Shown here in pieces: positions 1 to 5,839 of a DNA stretch of 7,317 nt (position 1 is its first letter; every line of letters begins with the position of its first letter). A program made the translations under genes and the position numbers. The stretch is from the NCBI GenBank assembly GCA_041746415.1, contig JBGTHB010000182.1:1-7317 (forward strand), written 5' to 3'. The notes under the pieces were generated by a model. It worked only from the letters and a program-made list of their open reading frames with translations. It was not told the DNA's origin and made no database searches. The stretch is from JBGTHB01 sp041746415. Lineage in GTDB: Bacteria; Pseudomonadota; Gammaproteobacteria; Coxiellales; Coxiellaceae.

Positions 1-486
1 TGCTTCGCTTAAACTCATGTCACGTACTAATGTACTACCGACTTTAATGATCATATCATTCGGTTTTAGACCCGCTTCTTGAGCAGGTGAGCCGTCAAGT
101 GGGCTGATTACTTTGAGTAAACCGTCTTTTAAAGTGAGCTCAACACCAATACCGACAAATTTGCCTGAAACCGTTGTTTGCAATTCTTTGATGTCAGCCG
201 CATCAAGATAAACTGAATGTGGATCAAGAGAAGAAACCATGCCGCGGATAGCATCATTAAATAAATCGTTATTGTTGACGTCTTTAATGTAATAGTGATG
301 AATAATGGCGATGGCGGTAACAAAACGTTGAATGTCTTCTTTAGGTAACGGCTTAATATCGCGTTGTGTTTGTTGTGGCGTGGCAAATTGCAGATCTTTG
401 ATATGTTTGTCACTGTCTTGAGCCAAGGTGGCAGCGCTGAGAAAAAATCCAAAAGAACACAACAATGTGATTAAGCCAAACTTCAT
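1..486 (-). CDS. ctpA: CtpA-type S41 carboxy-terminal processing protease, N-terminal part (partial)
   Basis: Periplasmic serine protease of the C-terminal processing (S41) family, which clips or degrades envelope proteins. In Pseudomonas, CtpA degrades peptidoglycan hydrolases. Only residues 1-162 are inside the window; the catalytic Ser/Lys part would lie beyond base 1. Visible are a signal peptide (MKFGL start, hydrophobic to about residue 19, probable cleavage near LAQD at 21-24), the family motif SLDPHSVYL at 86-94, GKFVGIGVEL at 108-117, and the start of a PDZ domain with DGSPAQEAGLKPND at 131-144. The start ATG is supported by a clear AGGAG six bases upstream. It lies 13 nt after the envC stop, matching the gpmI-envC-ctpA order known in gammaproteobacteria. 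Family assignment is firm. Catalytic competence cannot be judged here. Confidence 0.92.
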   Translation of the reverse strand, partial: MKFGLITLLCSFGFFLSAATLAQDSDKHIKDLQFATPQQTQRDIKPLPKEDIQRFVTAIAIIHHYYIKDVNNNDLFNDAIRGMVSSLDPHSVYLDAADIKELQTTVSGKFVGIGVELTLKDGLLKVISPLDGSPAQEAGLKPNDMIIKVGSTLVRDMSLSEA

Positions 487-490
487 ACGT

Positions 491-497
491 CTCTCCT
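491..497 (-). promoter_or_regulatory. Ribosome binding site of ctpA
   Basis: The minus strand reads AGGAGAG, placed so that AGGAG ends six bases before the ctpA ATG. It is the strongest Shine-Dalgarno in the left operon. It sits in the 13-nt gap after the envC stop, so ctpA can be translated independently of envC. Confidence 0.75.
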
Positions 498-499
498 AA

Positions 500-1597
500 T
501 TAAAGACACCACTTAACTGGGTCGAGTGGTTTAGCATCATGCCTTATAGCAAAATATAGTGCGGAATTGTCGTATCCGCCACTTTTGCCCACGCGGGCAA
601 TGAGATCGCCGGCTTTCACATTATCACCAGCTTTGACGTAGAGGTAATGGTTGCGACCATATAGCGTCATGTAGCCGTTGCCATGGCTAATAATCAGCAG
701 CAGGCCATAGCCTGGCATCCATTTTGAAAAAATCACTTGGCCATCTGCAATGGCATGTACGGGTTGGTCTTGCTTGGCGCGGATAAGAATGCCATCCCAT
801 TTAATTTGGCTGTGCTCAACAGGGGTATTAAATAAATCGACTGTATGACCTTTTACTGGCCATGACAGGTGTCCTTTTAGAGAGGAAAAGCGGCCTTGAT
901 ATTGTGGTTGTGAAGTGAGTTTTTCTACGGTTTGTTGCAATAAATGTTTATTCGCCAGCAAAGTCGCCAATTTGGCTTGGCGCGAATGTAGGCGTTGATT
1001 TAATTGATTAATAACAGCAGCGCGTTGACTTTCTGTTGCAGTCAGCGCTGTTTGTTGTTGCTGTTGTTGGGCTTCGCTTTGGGTGAGAGTGGCGGTAGTT
1101 TTTTGCAGTGCCAATTGATCTTGTTGCAATTTAGTTAAAGCTGTTTGAATCGCTTGGATTAAATTAAGTTGTGTTTCACTAAGATAATGATAATACATTA
1201 ACATGCGTTGACTTTTTTCAAGACTGGTTTGATCAAGCAACACTTTTAAGATCGGTTGATCGCCAATTTGATAGGCTTGACGTAATAACAGCGCAAGTTG
1301 ATTTTTATCATTATCCAATTGCGTTTGCGTGACAGCGATATTTTTTTGAATCCGCTTTAATTGTTGTTTTGTTTGTTGAATTTGTTGTTGTAGTGCCGCT
1401 AGTTTTTGGCTAATAGTGGACGCTTTGGTTTCAGCTAGCTGTAGCTGCTGTTGATAAAGATCGCGCGTAGATTGTTCTTTAACGATGAGTTTTTTAAGTT
1501 GTGCAATTTGCGCATCGACGTGATGCAGTTTCGATTGAGTATTGGCGACAGCAAGAAAACAGCCTAACAACAATAAAGCAAATATTATTTTGCGCAT
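500..1597 (-). CDS. envC: EnvC-like murein hydrolase activator (coiled coil plus degenerate LytM/M23 domain)
   Basis: Periplasmic division factor. In E. coli, EnvC is held by FtsEX at the septum and activates the amidases AmiA and AmiB rather than cutting peptidoglycan itself. The 365-residue protein has a signal peptide (about 1-20), a long Gln-rich coiled coil (about 22-228) and a C-terminal LytM fold (about 243-365; LSWPVKG at 244-250, ADGQVIFSKWMPGYGLLL at 284-301). The zinc ligands of active M23 enzymes are absent: the first His motif is replaced by IKWDG (265-269), the YAHL position by YGRN (313-316), and the HLHFE position by ALYFAIR (346-352). This is the EnvC pattern. It is somewhat shorter than the E. 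coli protein (419 residues as I recall), mostly outside the LytM part. The start lies 2 nt after the gpmI stop (TAA-CT-ATG) with only a weak GGA upstream, suggesting translational coupling. A six-Gln run occurs at 177-182. Confidence 0.93.
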   Translation of the reverse strand: MRKIIFALLLLGCFLAVANTQSKLHHVDAQIAQLKKLIVKEQSTRDLYQQQLQLAETKASTISQKLAALQQQIQQTKQQLKRIQKNIAVTQTQLDNDKNQLALLLRQAYQIGDQPILKVLLDQTSLEKSQRMLMYYHYLSETQLNLIQAIQTALTKLQQDQLALQKTTATLTQSEAQQQQQQTALTATESQRAAVINQLNQRLHSRQAKLATLLANKHLLQQTVEKLTSQPQYQGRFSSLKGHLSWPVKGHTVDLFNTPVEHSQIKWDGILIRAKQDQPVHAIADGQVIFSKWMPGYGLLLIISHGNGYMTLYGRNHYLYVKAGDNVKAGDLIARVGKSGGYDNSALYFAIRHDAKPLDPVKWCL

Positions 1598-1599
1598 AG

Positions 1600-3147
1600 T
1601 TAATCCGTTTGCAGTAAAATTTTTCCGGTCATTTCAGGTGGCGGTTTTAAGCCTAATAAATTAATTAAAGTGGGGGCGATATCATCTAACGCACCTTGTG
1701 CTTGCGTAAAATGAGCTGGCCGTCCGACGTAAATTAATGGCACTAGGTTTGTAGTGTGTGCTGTGTGAGGCTGTTGGTTTATTTCATCATACATGCACTC
1801 AATGTTGCCGTGATCGGCAGTAATAAGGGCTTCGCCACCGACTTGGTGTAAAGCACGTATTACTTTTTGCATGCACTCATCTATTACTACTACAGAACGA
1901 TTGGCGGCGTCTTCTACACCAGTATGGCCAATCATGTCGGGATTGGCGTAGTTGCAAATGATGACATCGTATTTTTTGCTTTTAATGGCCGCCACTAATT
2001 TTGCCGTTAGTTCAGGGGCGCTCATTTGCGGCTGTAAATCATAGGTGGCGACTTGGGGAGAAGCAATTAATTCACGATCCTCAAGTGCAAAAGGTGTTTC
2101 GCGACCACCATTAATAAAGTAAGTAACATGGGCGTATTTTTCGGTTTCAGCAATGCGTAATTGACGTAATTGGTGATGAGCTAAAAATTCACCGAGCGAA
2201 TTATTTAAATCAATAGCGGGAAACGCCACTGTTGCGGGGATTGTAGCAGCGTATTCGGTTAAGGTGATAAACGCGGCTAACTTTGGCCATACTGTTCTTT
2301 TAAAATCAGTGAAATTTTTGTCAGTGAAGGCGTAACTTAATTGTCGGGCGCGATCAGCACGAAAATTCATAAAGATCACAATATCGTTATCTTCAATAAT
2401 TACAGGCTTTTCAGTGGGATTGAAAATGGCGGTAGGTTTGACAAACTCATCGGTTTCGCCGTGTTGATAAGCATTATTCAATGCGGTTTGCGCGTCCGGA
2501 GCGTGATATTTATAGATGCCTTGCGTTAAAGCATCATAAGCACATTGAGTGCGTTGCCAACGTCTATCGCGATCCATGGCGTAGTAACGACCAATCACAG
2601 CAGCAATGCGACCACCAGGTAGGGTGCGATACAGTGCGCTGATTTTATCGAGTGAGTTAGCTGCAGACTGTGGTGGCGTGTCTCTCCCATCTAAAATAGC
2701 ATGTAGATAATTTTTTTTTATCCCATGGTCGCCAATTAATTTAATTAAAGCAGCAATTTGATTATCGCGTGAGTGCACTCCGCCAGGAGAAGTAAGGCCG
2801 AGAATGTGAATGGCGCTGTGATATTTTTTAGCTAAAGCAATTGCCTCTAAGAAAACGGGGTTGCGCTTAAAGCTCCCATCATGAATAGCTTGATCAATGC
2901 GCGTTAAATCTTGAGGTACTTTACGTCCAGCGCCAATATGTAAATGGCCGACCTCAGAATTGCCCATTTGACCGGCAGGTAAGCCCACGGCCTCACCAGA
3001 AGCTTGCAATAAAATATGCGGGTGTTGGGCAAAAAGTGCATCAAATGTGGGTGTGGCGATATTGCGAATAGGATTGTGTTTTGATTCAGCGCGTTCGCCC
3101 CAACCATCTAAAATGATGAGGCACAATGGTGTGTGTTTCATGTTCAT
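1600..3147 (-). CDS. gpmI: 2,3-bisphosphoglycerate-independent phosphoglycerate mutase
   Basis: Cytoplasmic glycolytic and gluconeogenic enzyme that interconverts 3- and 2-phosphoglycerate through a phosphoserine intermediate, using two manganese ions. The 515 residues match the usual family length. The whole active site is visible: D14 in LDGWG, the phosphorylated serine S64 in GQMGNSEVGH, LDGRDTPP at 152-159, GRYYAMDRDRRW at 186-197, NFRADRARQ at 261-269, D404 and H408 in NPDMIGHTG, D445-H446 in TADHGN, and H464 in HTAHTTN. It is therefore expected to be active. The first ATG is chosen because AGGA lies seven bases upstream; the second Met (codon 3) would be too far from it. The gap to the upstream transporter gene is 9 nt and to envC 2 nt, so it is an internal operon gene. 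No doubt about the family. Confidence 0.98.
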   Translation of the reverse strand: MNMKHTPLCLIILDGWGERAESKHNPIRNIATPTFDALFAQHPHILLQASGEAVGLPAGQMGNSEVGHLHIGAGRKVPQDLTRIDQAIHDGSFKRNPVFLEAIALAKKYHSAIHILGLTSPGGVHSRDNQIAALIKLIGDHGIKKNYLHAILDGRDTPPQSAANSLDKISALYRTLPGGRIAAVIGRYYAMDRDRRWQRTQCAYDALTQGIYKYHAPDAQTALNNAYQHGETDEFVKPTAIFNPTEKPVIIEDNDIVIFMNFRADRARQLSYAFTDKNFTDFKRTVWPKLAAFITLTEYAATIPATVAFPAIDLNNSLGEFLAHHQLRQLRIAETEKYAHVTYFINGGRETPFALEDRELIASPQVATYDLQPQMSAPELTAKLVAAIKSKKYDVIICNYANPDMIGHTGVEDAANRSVVVIDECMQKVIRALHQVGGEALITADHGNIECMYDEINQQPHTAHTTNLVPLIYVGRPAHFTQAQGALDDIAPTLINLLGLKPPPEMTGKILLQTD

Positions 3148-3154
3148 GCAGCCA

Positions 3155-3158
3155 TCCT
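3155..3158 (-). promoter_or_regulatory. Ribosome binding site of gpmI, overlapping the upstream stop codon
   Basis: The minus strand reads TAGGATGGCTGCATG. The TAG is the stop of the transporter gene and supplies the first bases of the AGGA Shine-Dalgarno, which stands seven bases before the gpmI ATG. Ribosomes finishing the transporter cover this site, consistent with coupled expression. Confidence 0.65.
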
Positions 3159-4554
3159 ACCTGACTCGCTGCCGCGCAGCAACGCGATCTAAAATGAAAC
3201 CGACGCATAAAGTTAGCAGCGCAATAGCGGCGAAAAACCACATCAATGGATGAAATAAATGCTGCAGGTGGCTAGACCAAGCGATGCCATCAACGTCAAT
3301 TCGATCACCGAGATAGGATGAAATTAAACTGGCGACACCCAAAGAAGAAACCCAAGCGCCCGTGGCGATGCCTCGAATATCACTTGCGGATAAGGCACGC
3401 GGTAGATTGTATCCCTCTGGTCCAATAAAAACCTCAGCAAGGGCCAGCAGGCCAATGTAGATGATGAACAAATACAATGGCAGGGTGTTGGCACTTAAAA
3501 AATGAGCGTGATGCGACATTATAAAACAAGCGAAAGTTAAGATGATAAATGCTAAACCAAATAAGATGGAGGTAGGCACCTTGAGTTTGTAATTGTCTTG
3601 CAATGCTTTGAAAGCGAGTGCGAGCAGTGGGCTGCCAAAAATAATTACGGCGCTATCAATAATTTCTATCCATTGGGGTGCAATGGGTAAGGTGCCGATC
3701 ATCAAATTGGCATGCTGCTCCATTACATCTAAAATGGTTTCTGGTGTCATTAAATATAAACTCCAAAAGCAAATCGACAACAACATATAAAACAATAAAA
3801 TGCTAATCAATTTAGTATGACCACGTCTAACCGCAATACTGAATAACGCAATAATGCCTATACACGATGTGGCTAATAAATAGCGACGGTCAAGTGCTAA
3901 GAAATGCAGCAGAATTAAAATAGCAATGGTTAGAGTAATAATGATTAACAACATTAATAAAAAAGGCCAGCGGTGCGGGTGGGTGGGCTTATGGGTAACA
4001 GTTAAATAGCGCGCAAACAGCACGATTGAGAGCAGCGGCATACATGACATAATGATAAATAAGGCTGAATAGTTATGGAATAAGCCAAATAAACCGGATA
4101 AAAATGAGCCTAACAAAAAGCCAATATTCATGCCCACATAATTCCACAGCATAGCGCGGCGCTGAAATTGCGAGTCTGCTCCGGTGAGTTCATTTACAAA
4201 AAAGACAATGCTAACCGTGCTGACCATGGTGCCCATTAAAAATAACGCTAAACCTAAATTCAAATTTGCATGGGAGTGAAAAGCAAAAATCCAATCCGCA
4301 ATACATTGAGCGGCCATGCCGCAATAAAACATTTTTTTAAAATCAATATAACGATTGCCAATAAAACCAGCGAGCAGTGGCAAGGTGTAATTTAATGCTA
4401 AAAAACTGGCTACCAAATTAGTGGCTTTGGTTTCGGATAAGGAGAAACTGCTGGAAAGGTATAAGGCGAGCGAAGTAAACATCACGCTAAAACACAGCGA
4501 GGTGGTGATGCGTACCATAAATAAAGTGAGTAAATCTTTTTGCATGAGTTGCAT
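3157..4554 (-). CDS. POT/PTR-like major facilitator superfamily transporter
   Basis: Inner-membrane carrier of about 14 hydrophobic segments, estimated at 11-35, 46-66, 76-92, 99-120, 137-157, 162-182, 197-219, 226-242, 249-269, 292-315, 326-346, 357-377, 395-414 and 434-455. Fourteen segments fit bacterial proton-dependent oligopeptide transporters (POT), which carry two extra helices between the halves. WNYVGMNIGFLLG (137-149) resembles the POT signature F-Y-x-x-I-N-x-G, and the stretch ALAEVFIGPEGYNLPRAL (371-388) resembles the TM10 Glu region (LGELCLSPVG in relatives). The TM1 E-x-x-E-R proton-coupling motif is not visible, and the usual GGxxAD loop reads AGFIGNRYID (62-71), so it is divergent and its substrate cannot be assigned. 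I chose the ATG at 4554 (465 residues) because AGGA lies six bases upstream. An in-frame GTG at 4596 would add 14 polar residues but has its AGGA only two bases away. It is the first gene of the gpmI operon. Confidence 0.8.
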   Translation of the reverse strand: MQLMQKDLLTLFMVRITTSLCFSVMFTSLALYLSSSFSLSETKATNLVASFLALNYTLPLLAGFIGNRYIDFKKMFYCGMAAQCIADWIFAFHSHANLNLGLALFLMGTMVSTVSIVFFVNELTGADSQFQRRAMLWNYVGMNIGFLLGSFLSGLFGLFHNYSALFIIMSCMPLLSIVLFARYLTVTHKPTHPHRWPFLLMLLIIITLTIAILILLHFLALDRRYLLATSCIGIIALFSIAVRRGHTKLISILLFYMLLSICFWSLYLMTPETILDVMEQHANLMIGTLPIAPQWIEIIDSAVIIFGSPLLALAFKALQDNYKLKVPTSILFGLAFIILTFACFIMSHHAHFLSANTLPLYLFIIYIGLLALAEVFIGPEGYNLPRALSASDIRGIATGAWVSSLGVASLISSYLGDRIDVDGIAWSSHLQHLFHPLMWFFAAIALLTLCVGFILDRVAARQRVR

Positions 4555-4560
4555 TTGTTT

Positions 4561-4564
4561 TCCT
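4561..4564 (-). promoter_or_regulatory. Ribosome binding site deciding the transporter start
   Basis: The minus strand reads CTAGGAAAACAAATG. AGGA stands six bases before the ATG at 4554, favouring it over the in-frame GTG at 4596 and the ATG at 4545. Confidence 0.6.
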
Positions 4565-4604
4565 AGTTTGAAATGGCTGTTAGTTATTTCGTGCACGTTC
4601 CTAG

Positions 4605-4633
4605 ATTATATAATTGACTATTTTATATCATTT
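4605..4633 (-). promoter_or_regulatory. Candidate sigma-70 promoter of the transporter-gpmI-envC-ctpA operon
   Basis: The minus strand has a perfect TATAAT at 4610-4605, about 50 nt upstream of the chosen transporter start, in an A+T-rich stretch. The hexamer 17 bp upstream (4633-4628) reads AAATGA and is a poor -35 match, and there is no extended -10 TG. It is the best-placed promoter-like sequence in the gap, but it rests on the -10 alone. Confidence 0.4.
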
Positions 4634-4657
4634 CTATCATGGGACGATATTTTTTAA

Positions 4658-4715
4658 TAGCACTGATACATGGATCACCACGCTCGATGACTCGCTCGTG
4701 ATGACAGAAAAAGAA
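4658..4715 (+). repeat. Palindromic intergenic repeat, copy A (plus orientation)
   Basis: The core runs from ATGGAT (4670) to ATGAC (4705), with an outer inverted pair ATCAC/GTGAT. Its left flank TAGCACTGATA and right flank AGAAAA-GAA recur around copy C, so the repeated unit is about 58 nt. The core aligns by eye to the reverse complement of copy B with 28 identities in 36 columns, including ACGCTCG and CTCGCTCG blocks. The family is not named here; the layout is like REP/BIME or Rickettsia palindromic elements. Confidence 0.8.
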
Positions 4716-4748
4716 TTGTACGTGCTCGTGACGGTGGAAAAAAATCTT

Positions 4749-4783
4749 GTCATGGCGAGCGAGGAACGAGCGTCGCCATCCAT
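4749..4783 (-). repeat. Palindromic intergenic repeat, copy B (inverted)
   Basis: Inverted copy of the same element (GTCATGGCGAGCG to CGCCATCCAT). It has its own 7-bp perfect stem, ATGGCGA (4752-4758) with TCGCCAT (4773-4779), around a 14-nt loop. It can also pair with copy A across a 43-nt spacer through blocks of about 5, 8, 7 and 6 bp. A T run (7 nt) follows on each strand: plus 4793-4799, minus 4744-4738. These are 7-13 nt from the short stem, so terminator activity is possible but weakly supported. Confidence 0.75.
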
Positions 4784-4800
4784 ACGCCGATGTTTTTTTG

Positions 4801-4858
4801 TAGCACTGATAAATGGATTGTTACGCTTGCTGCGTGCGCTCACCATGCCAGAAAAGAA
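4801..4858 (+). repeat. Palindromic intergenic repeat, copy C (plus orientation, more diverged)
   Basis: The first 18 bases match copy A at 17 positions (TAGCACTGATAAATGGAT). The core 4813-4849 keeps ACGCT, GCGCTC and CATGCC, and the AGAAAAGAA tail is kept as well. It has diverged more internally than copies A and B. It ends about 45 nt before the patatin start, and an in-frame extension of the patatin reading frame back to 4790 would run through it. Confidence 0.7.
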
Positions 4859-4903
4859 GTTTTACTGGCACTTTTATTAGGATCGTTTAAGCTATGCAGC
4901 AAT

Positions 4904-5839
4904 ATGATTAAATCTTTGCGCGTTATCTTTAGCTTATTATTGGTGCTATTGCTGGCGGCTTGCGCGGGCGTGCCACCTAATATTCAAATTCCTAAAATGC
5001 CACCGCCGCCACCACAACTTGTGAGCCGTCCGCGCGTAGTGTTGGTGTTGGGTAGCGGTGGCGCGCGTGGATACGCGCATTTGGGTGTGTTTCAAGTATT
5101 AAAAAAAGCTGGTGTGCCAATTGATTTAATTGTGGGTGTGAGTGCAGGCAGTATTTTTGGGGCCGTTTATTCTGATAATAACTCGTTTGCCAAAACCTAT
5201 CGCATCATGATGTCAGCCAATTTTTGGGATTTTGCGGATGTGAACAATGTGCCGCACACCTCTGGTTTTGTGCGTGGTTATCATCTGGAACGTTTTTTAT
5301 TGCACAACATGCGTGCACGTCAATTTAAACAGTTGAAAAATAAATTGGTGGTGGCAACCACCAATTTAAGTTCGGGTGAAACGTATTTAGTGCAAAGTGG
5401 GCCTATCGCCCCTGCTATTTTGGCTTCTGCGGCGTTACCAGGCTTAGTTGATCCAGTGCATTTGTATCATCAGGTATTGGTGGATGGCGGGGTGGCGCAA
5501 CCGGTGCCGGTAGAAGTGGCGCAACACTTTCATCCTCAAGTTATTATTGCGGTGAATATTTCGCAACAATTGAGTCCAAGGATTCCATGGTTTTCATACA
5601 GTATTTATTCACGCGCTTACGATATCATTTGGAAGCGATTGTCAGAAGAAAATGAACGTGGTGCCAGTGTGGTGATTCGACCACAGGTTGGTGATTTGAG
5701 CACGTTTGATTTACAAGATAAACATTGGTTGTATCAGCAAGGCCGCGTCGCAGCACTTAAAGCGCTGCCGCAGATATTGCGGTTATTAAAACAACATCAC
5801 ATTAAACGTTATTCACCACCTATAAGAATGAAATCATGA
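4904..5839 (+). CDS. Patatin-like phospholipase family lipoprotein
   Basis: Predicted lipid acyl hydrolase (RssA/NTE-type patatin fold) anchored in the envelope. The 311-residue protein opens with a lipoprotein signal peptide: basic residues K3 and R6, a Leu-rich core, and lipobox L17-A-A-C20 followed by Ala, which favours sorting to the outer membrane. A proline-rich linker (PPPPP at 33-37) leads to the patatin domain. The oxyanion loop is GSGGARG (50-56), the nucleophile S80 sits in GVSAG (78-82), and the second dyad residue D194 is in VDGG (193-196), so the catalytic set is complete. I chose the ATG at 4904 because it places the lipobox correctly; the frame stays open back to 4790, but that stretch is repeat-derived. 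There is no strong Shine-Dalgarno next to it (AGGA is 21 nt away). The stop overlaps the next gene's start by 4 nt. The substrate is unknown. Confidence 0.9.
   Translation: MIKSLRVIFSLLLVLLLAACAGVPPNIQIPKMPPPPPQLVSRPRVVLVLGSGGARGYAHLGVFQVLKKAGVPIDLIVGVSAGSIFGAVYSDNNSFAKTYRIMMSANFWDFADVNNVPHTSGFVRGYHLERFLLHNMRARQFKQLKNKLVVATTNLSSGETYLVQSGPIAPAILASAALPGLVDPVHLYHQVLVDGGVAQPVPVEVAQHFHPQVIIAVNISQQLSPRIPWFSYSIYSRAYDIIWKRLSEENERGASVVIRPQVGDLSTFDLQDKHWLYQQGRVAALKALPQILRLLKQHHIKRYSPPIRMKS

Larger units (their letters stand above)
4555..4903. other. Divergent intergenic region (349 nt) filled mainly by palindromic repeats
   Basis: This gap separates the leftward operon from the rightward patatin/peptidase pair. 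Bases 4555-4650 are A+T-rich and carry the probable leftward promoter; a rightward TTGACT (4614-4619) with TATCAT 15 bp on is too closely spaced to call. Bases 4658-4858 hold three copies of a palindromic repeat. Bases 4859-4903 are the short leader of the patatin gene, including an AGGA at 4879-4882. Reading frames crossing the gap on both strands (for example 4614-4880 plus and 4637-4846 minus) consist of repeat sequence and are not considered genes. Confidence 0.7.

Noticed and set aside
129..452. Alternative minus-strand frame of 107 codons within the ctpA gene
   Set aside because: It overlaps the ctpA frame, which carries a signal peptide, SLDPHS motif and PDZ start with a strong Shine-Dalgarno. 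The alternative has none of these.
4555..4596. GTG start at 4596 for the transporter, giving 14 extra residues
   Set aside because: Its nearest AGGA is only two bases upstream, the added residues are polar and not part of TM1, and the ATG at 4554 has a well-spaced AGGA.
4614..4640. Rightward promoter TTGACT...TATCAT for the patatin gene
   Set aside because: The spacer is 15 bp, the -10 match is moderate, and it lies about 265 nt upstream with the repeats between. Not enough to annotate.
4637..4846. Open frame of 69 codons on the minus strand in the intergenic region
   Set aside because: Also repeat translation (about 70 codons covering copies C, B and A in reverse), with no supporting start signal.
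4658..4858. Possible CRISPR array from spaced repeats
   Set aside because: Only three copies, in mixed orientation, with unequal spacing and diverged palindromic units. No cas genes are nearby.
4614..4880. Open frame of 88 codons on the plus strand in the intergenic region
   Set aside because: Its translation runs through repeat copies A, B and C, it has no ribosome binding site, and it shows no recognisable domain. It is read-through of the palindromic repeats.
4866..4886. TGGCAC near the patatin start as a possible sigma-54 -24 element
   Set aside because: No GC at the correct downstream distance for the -12 element.
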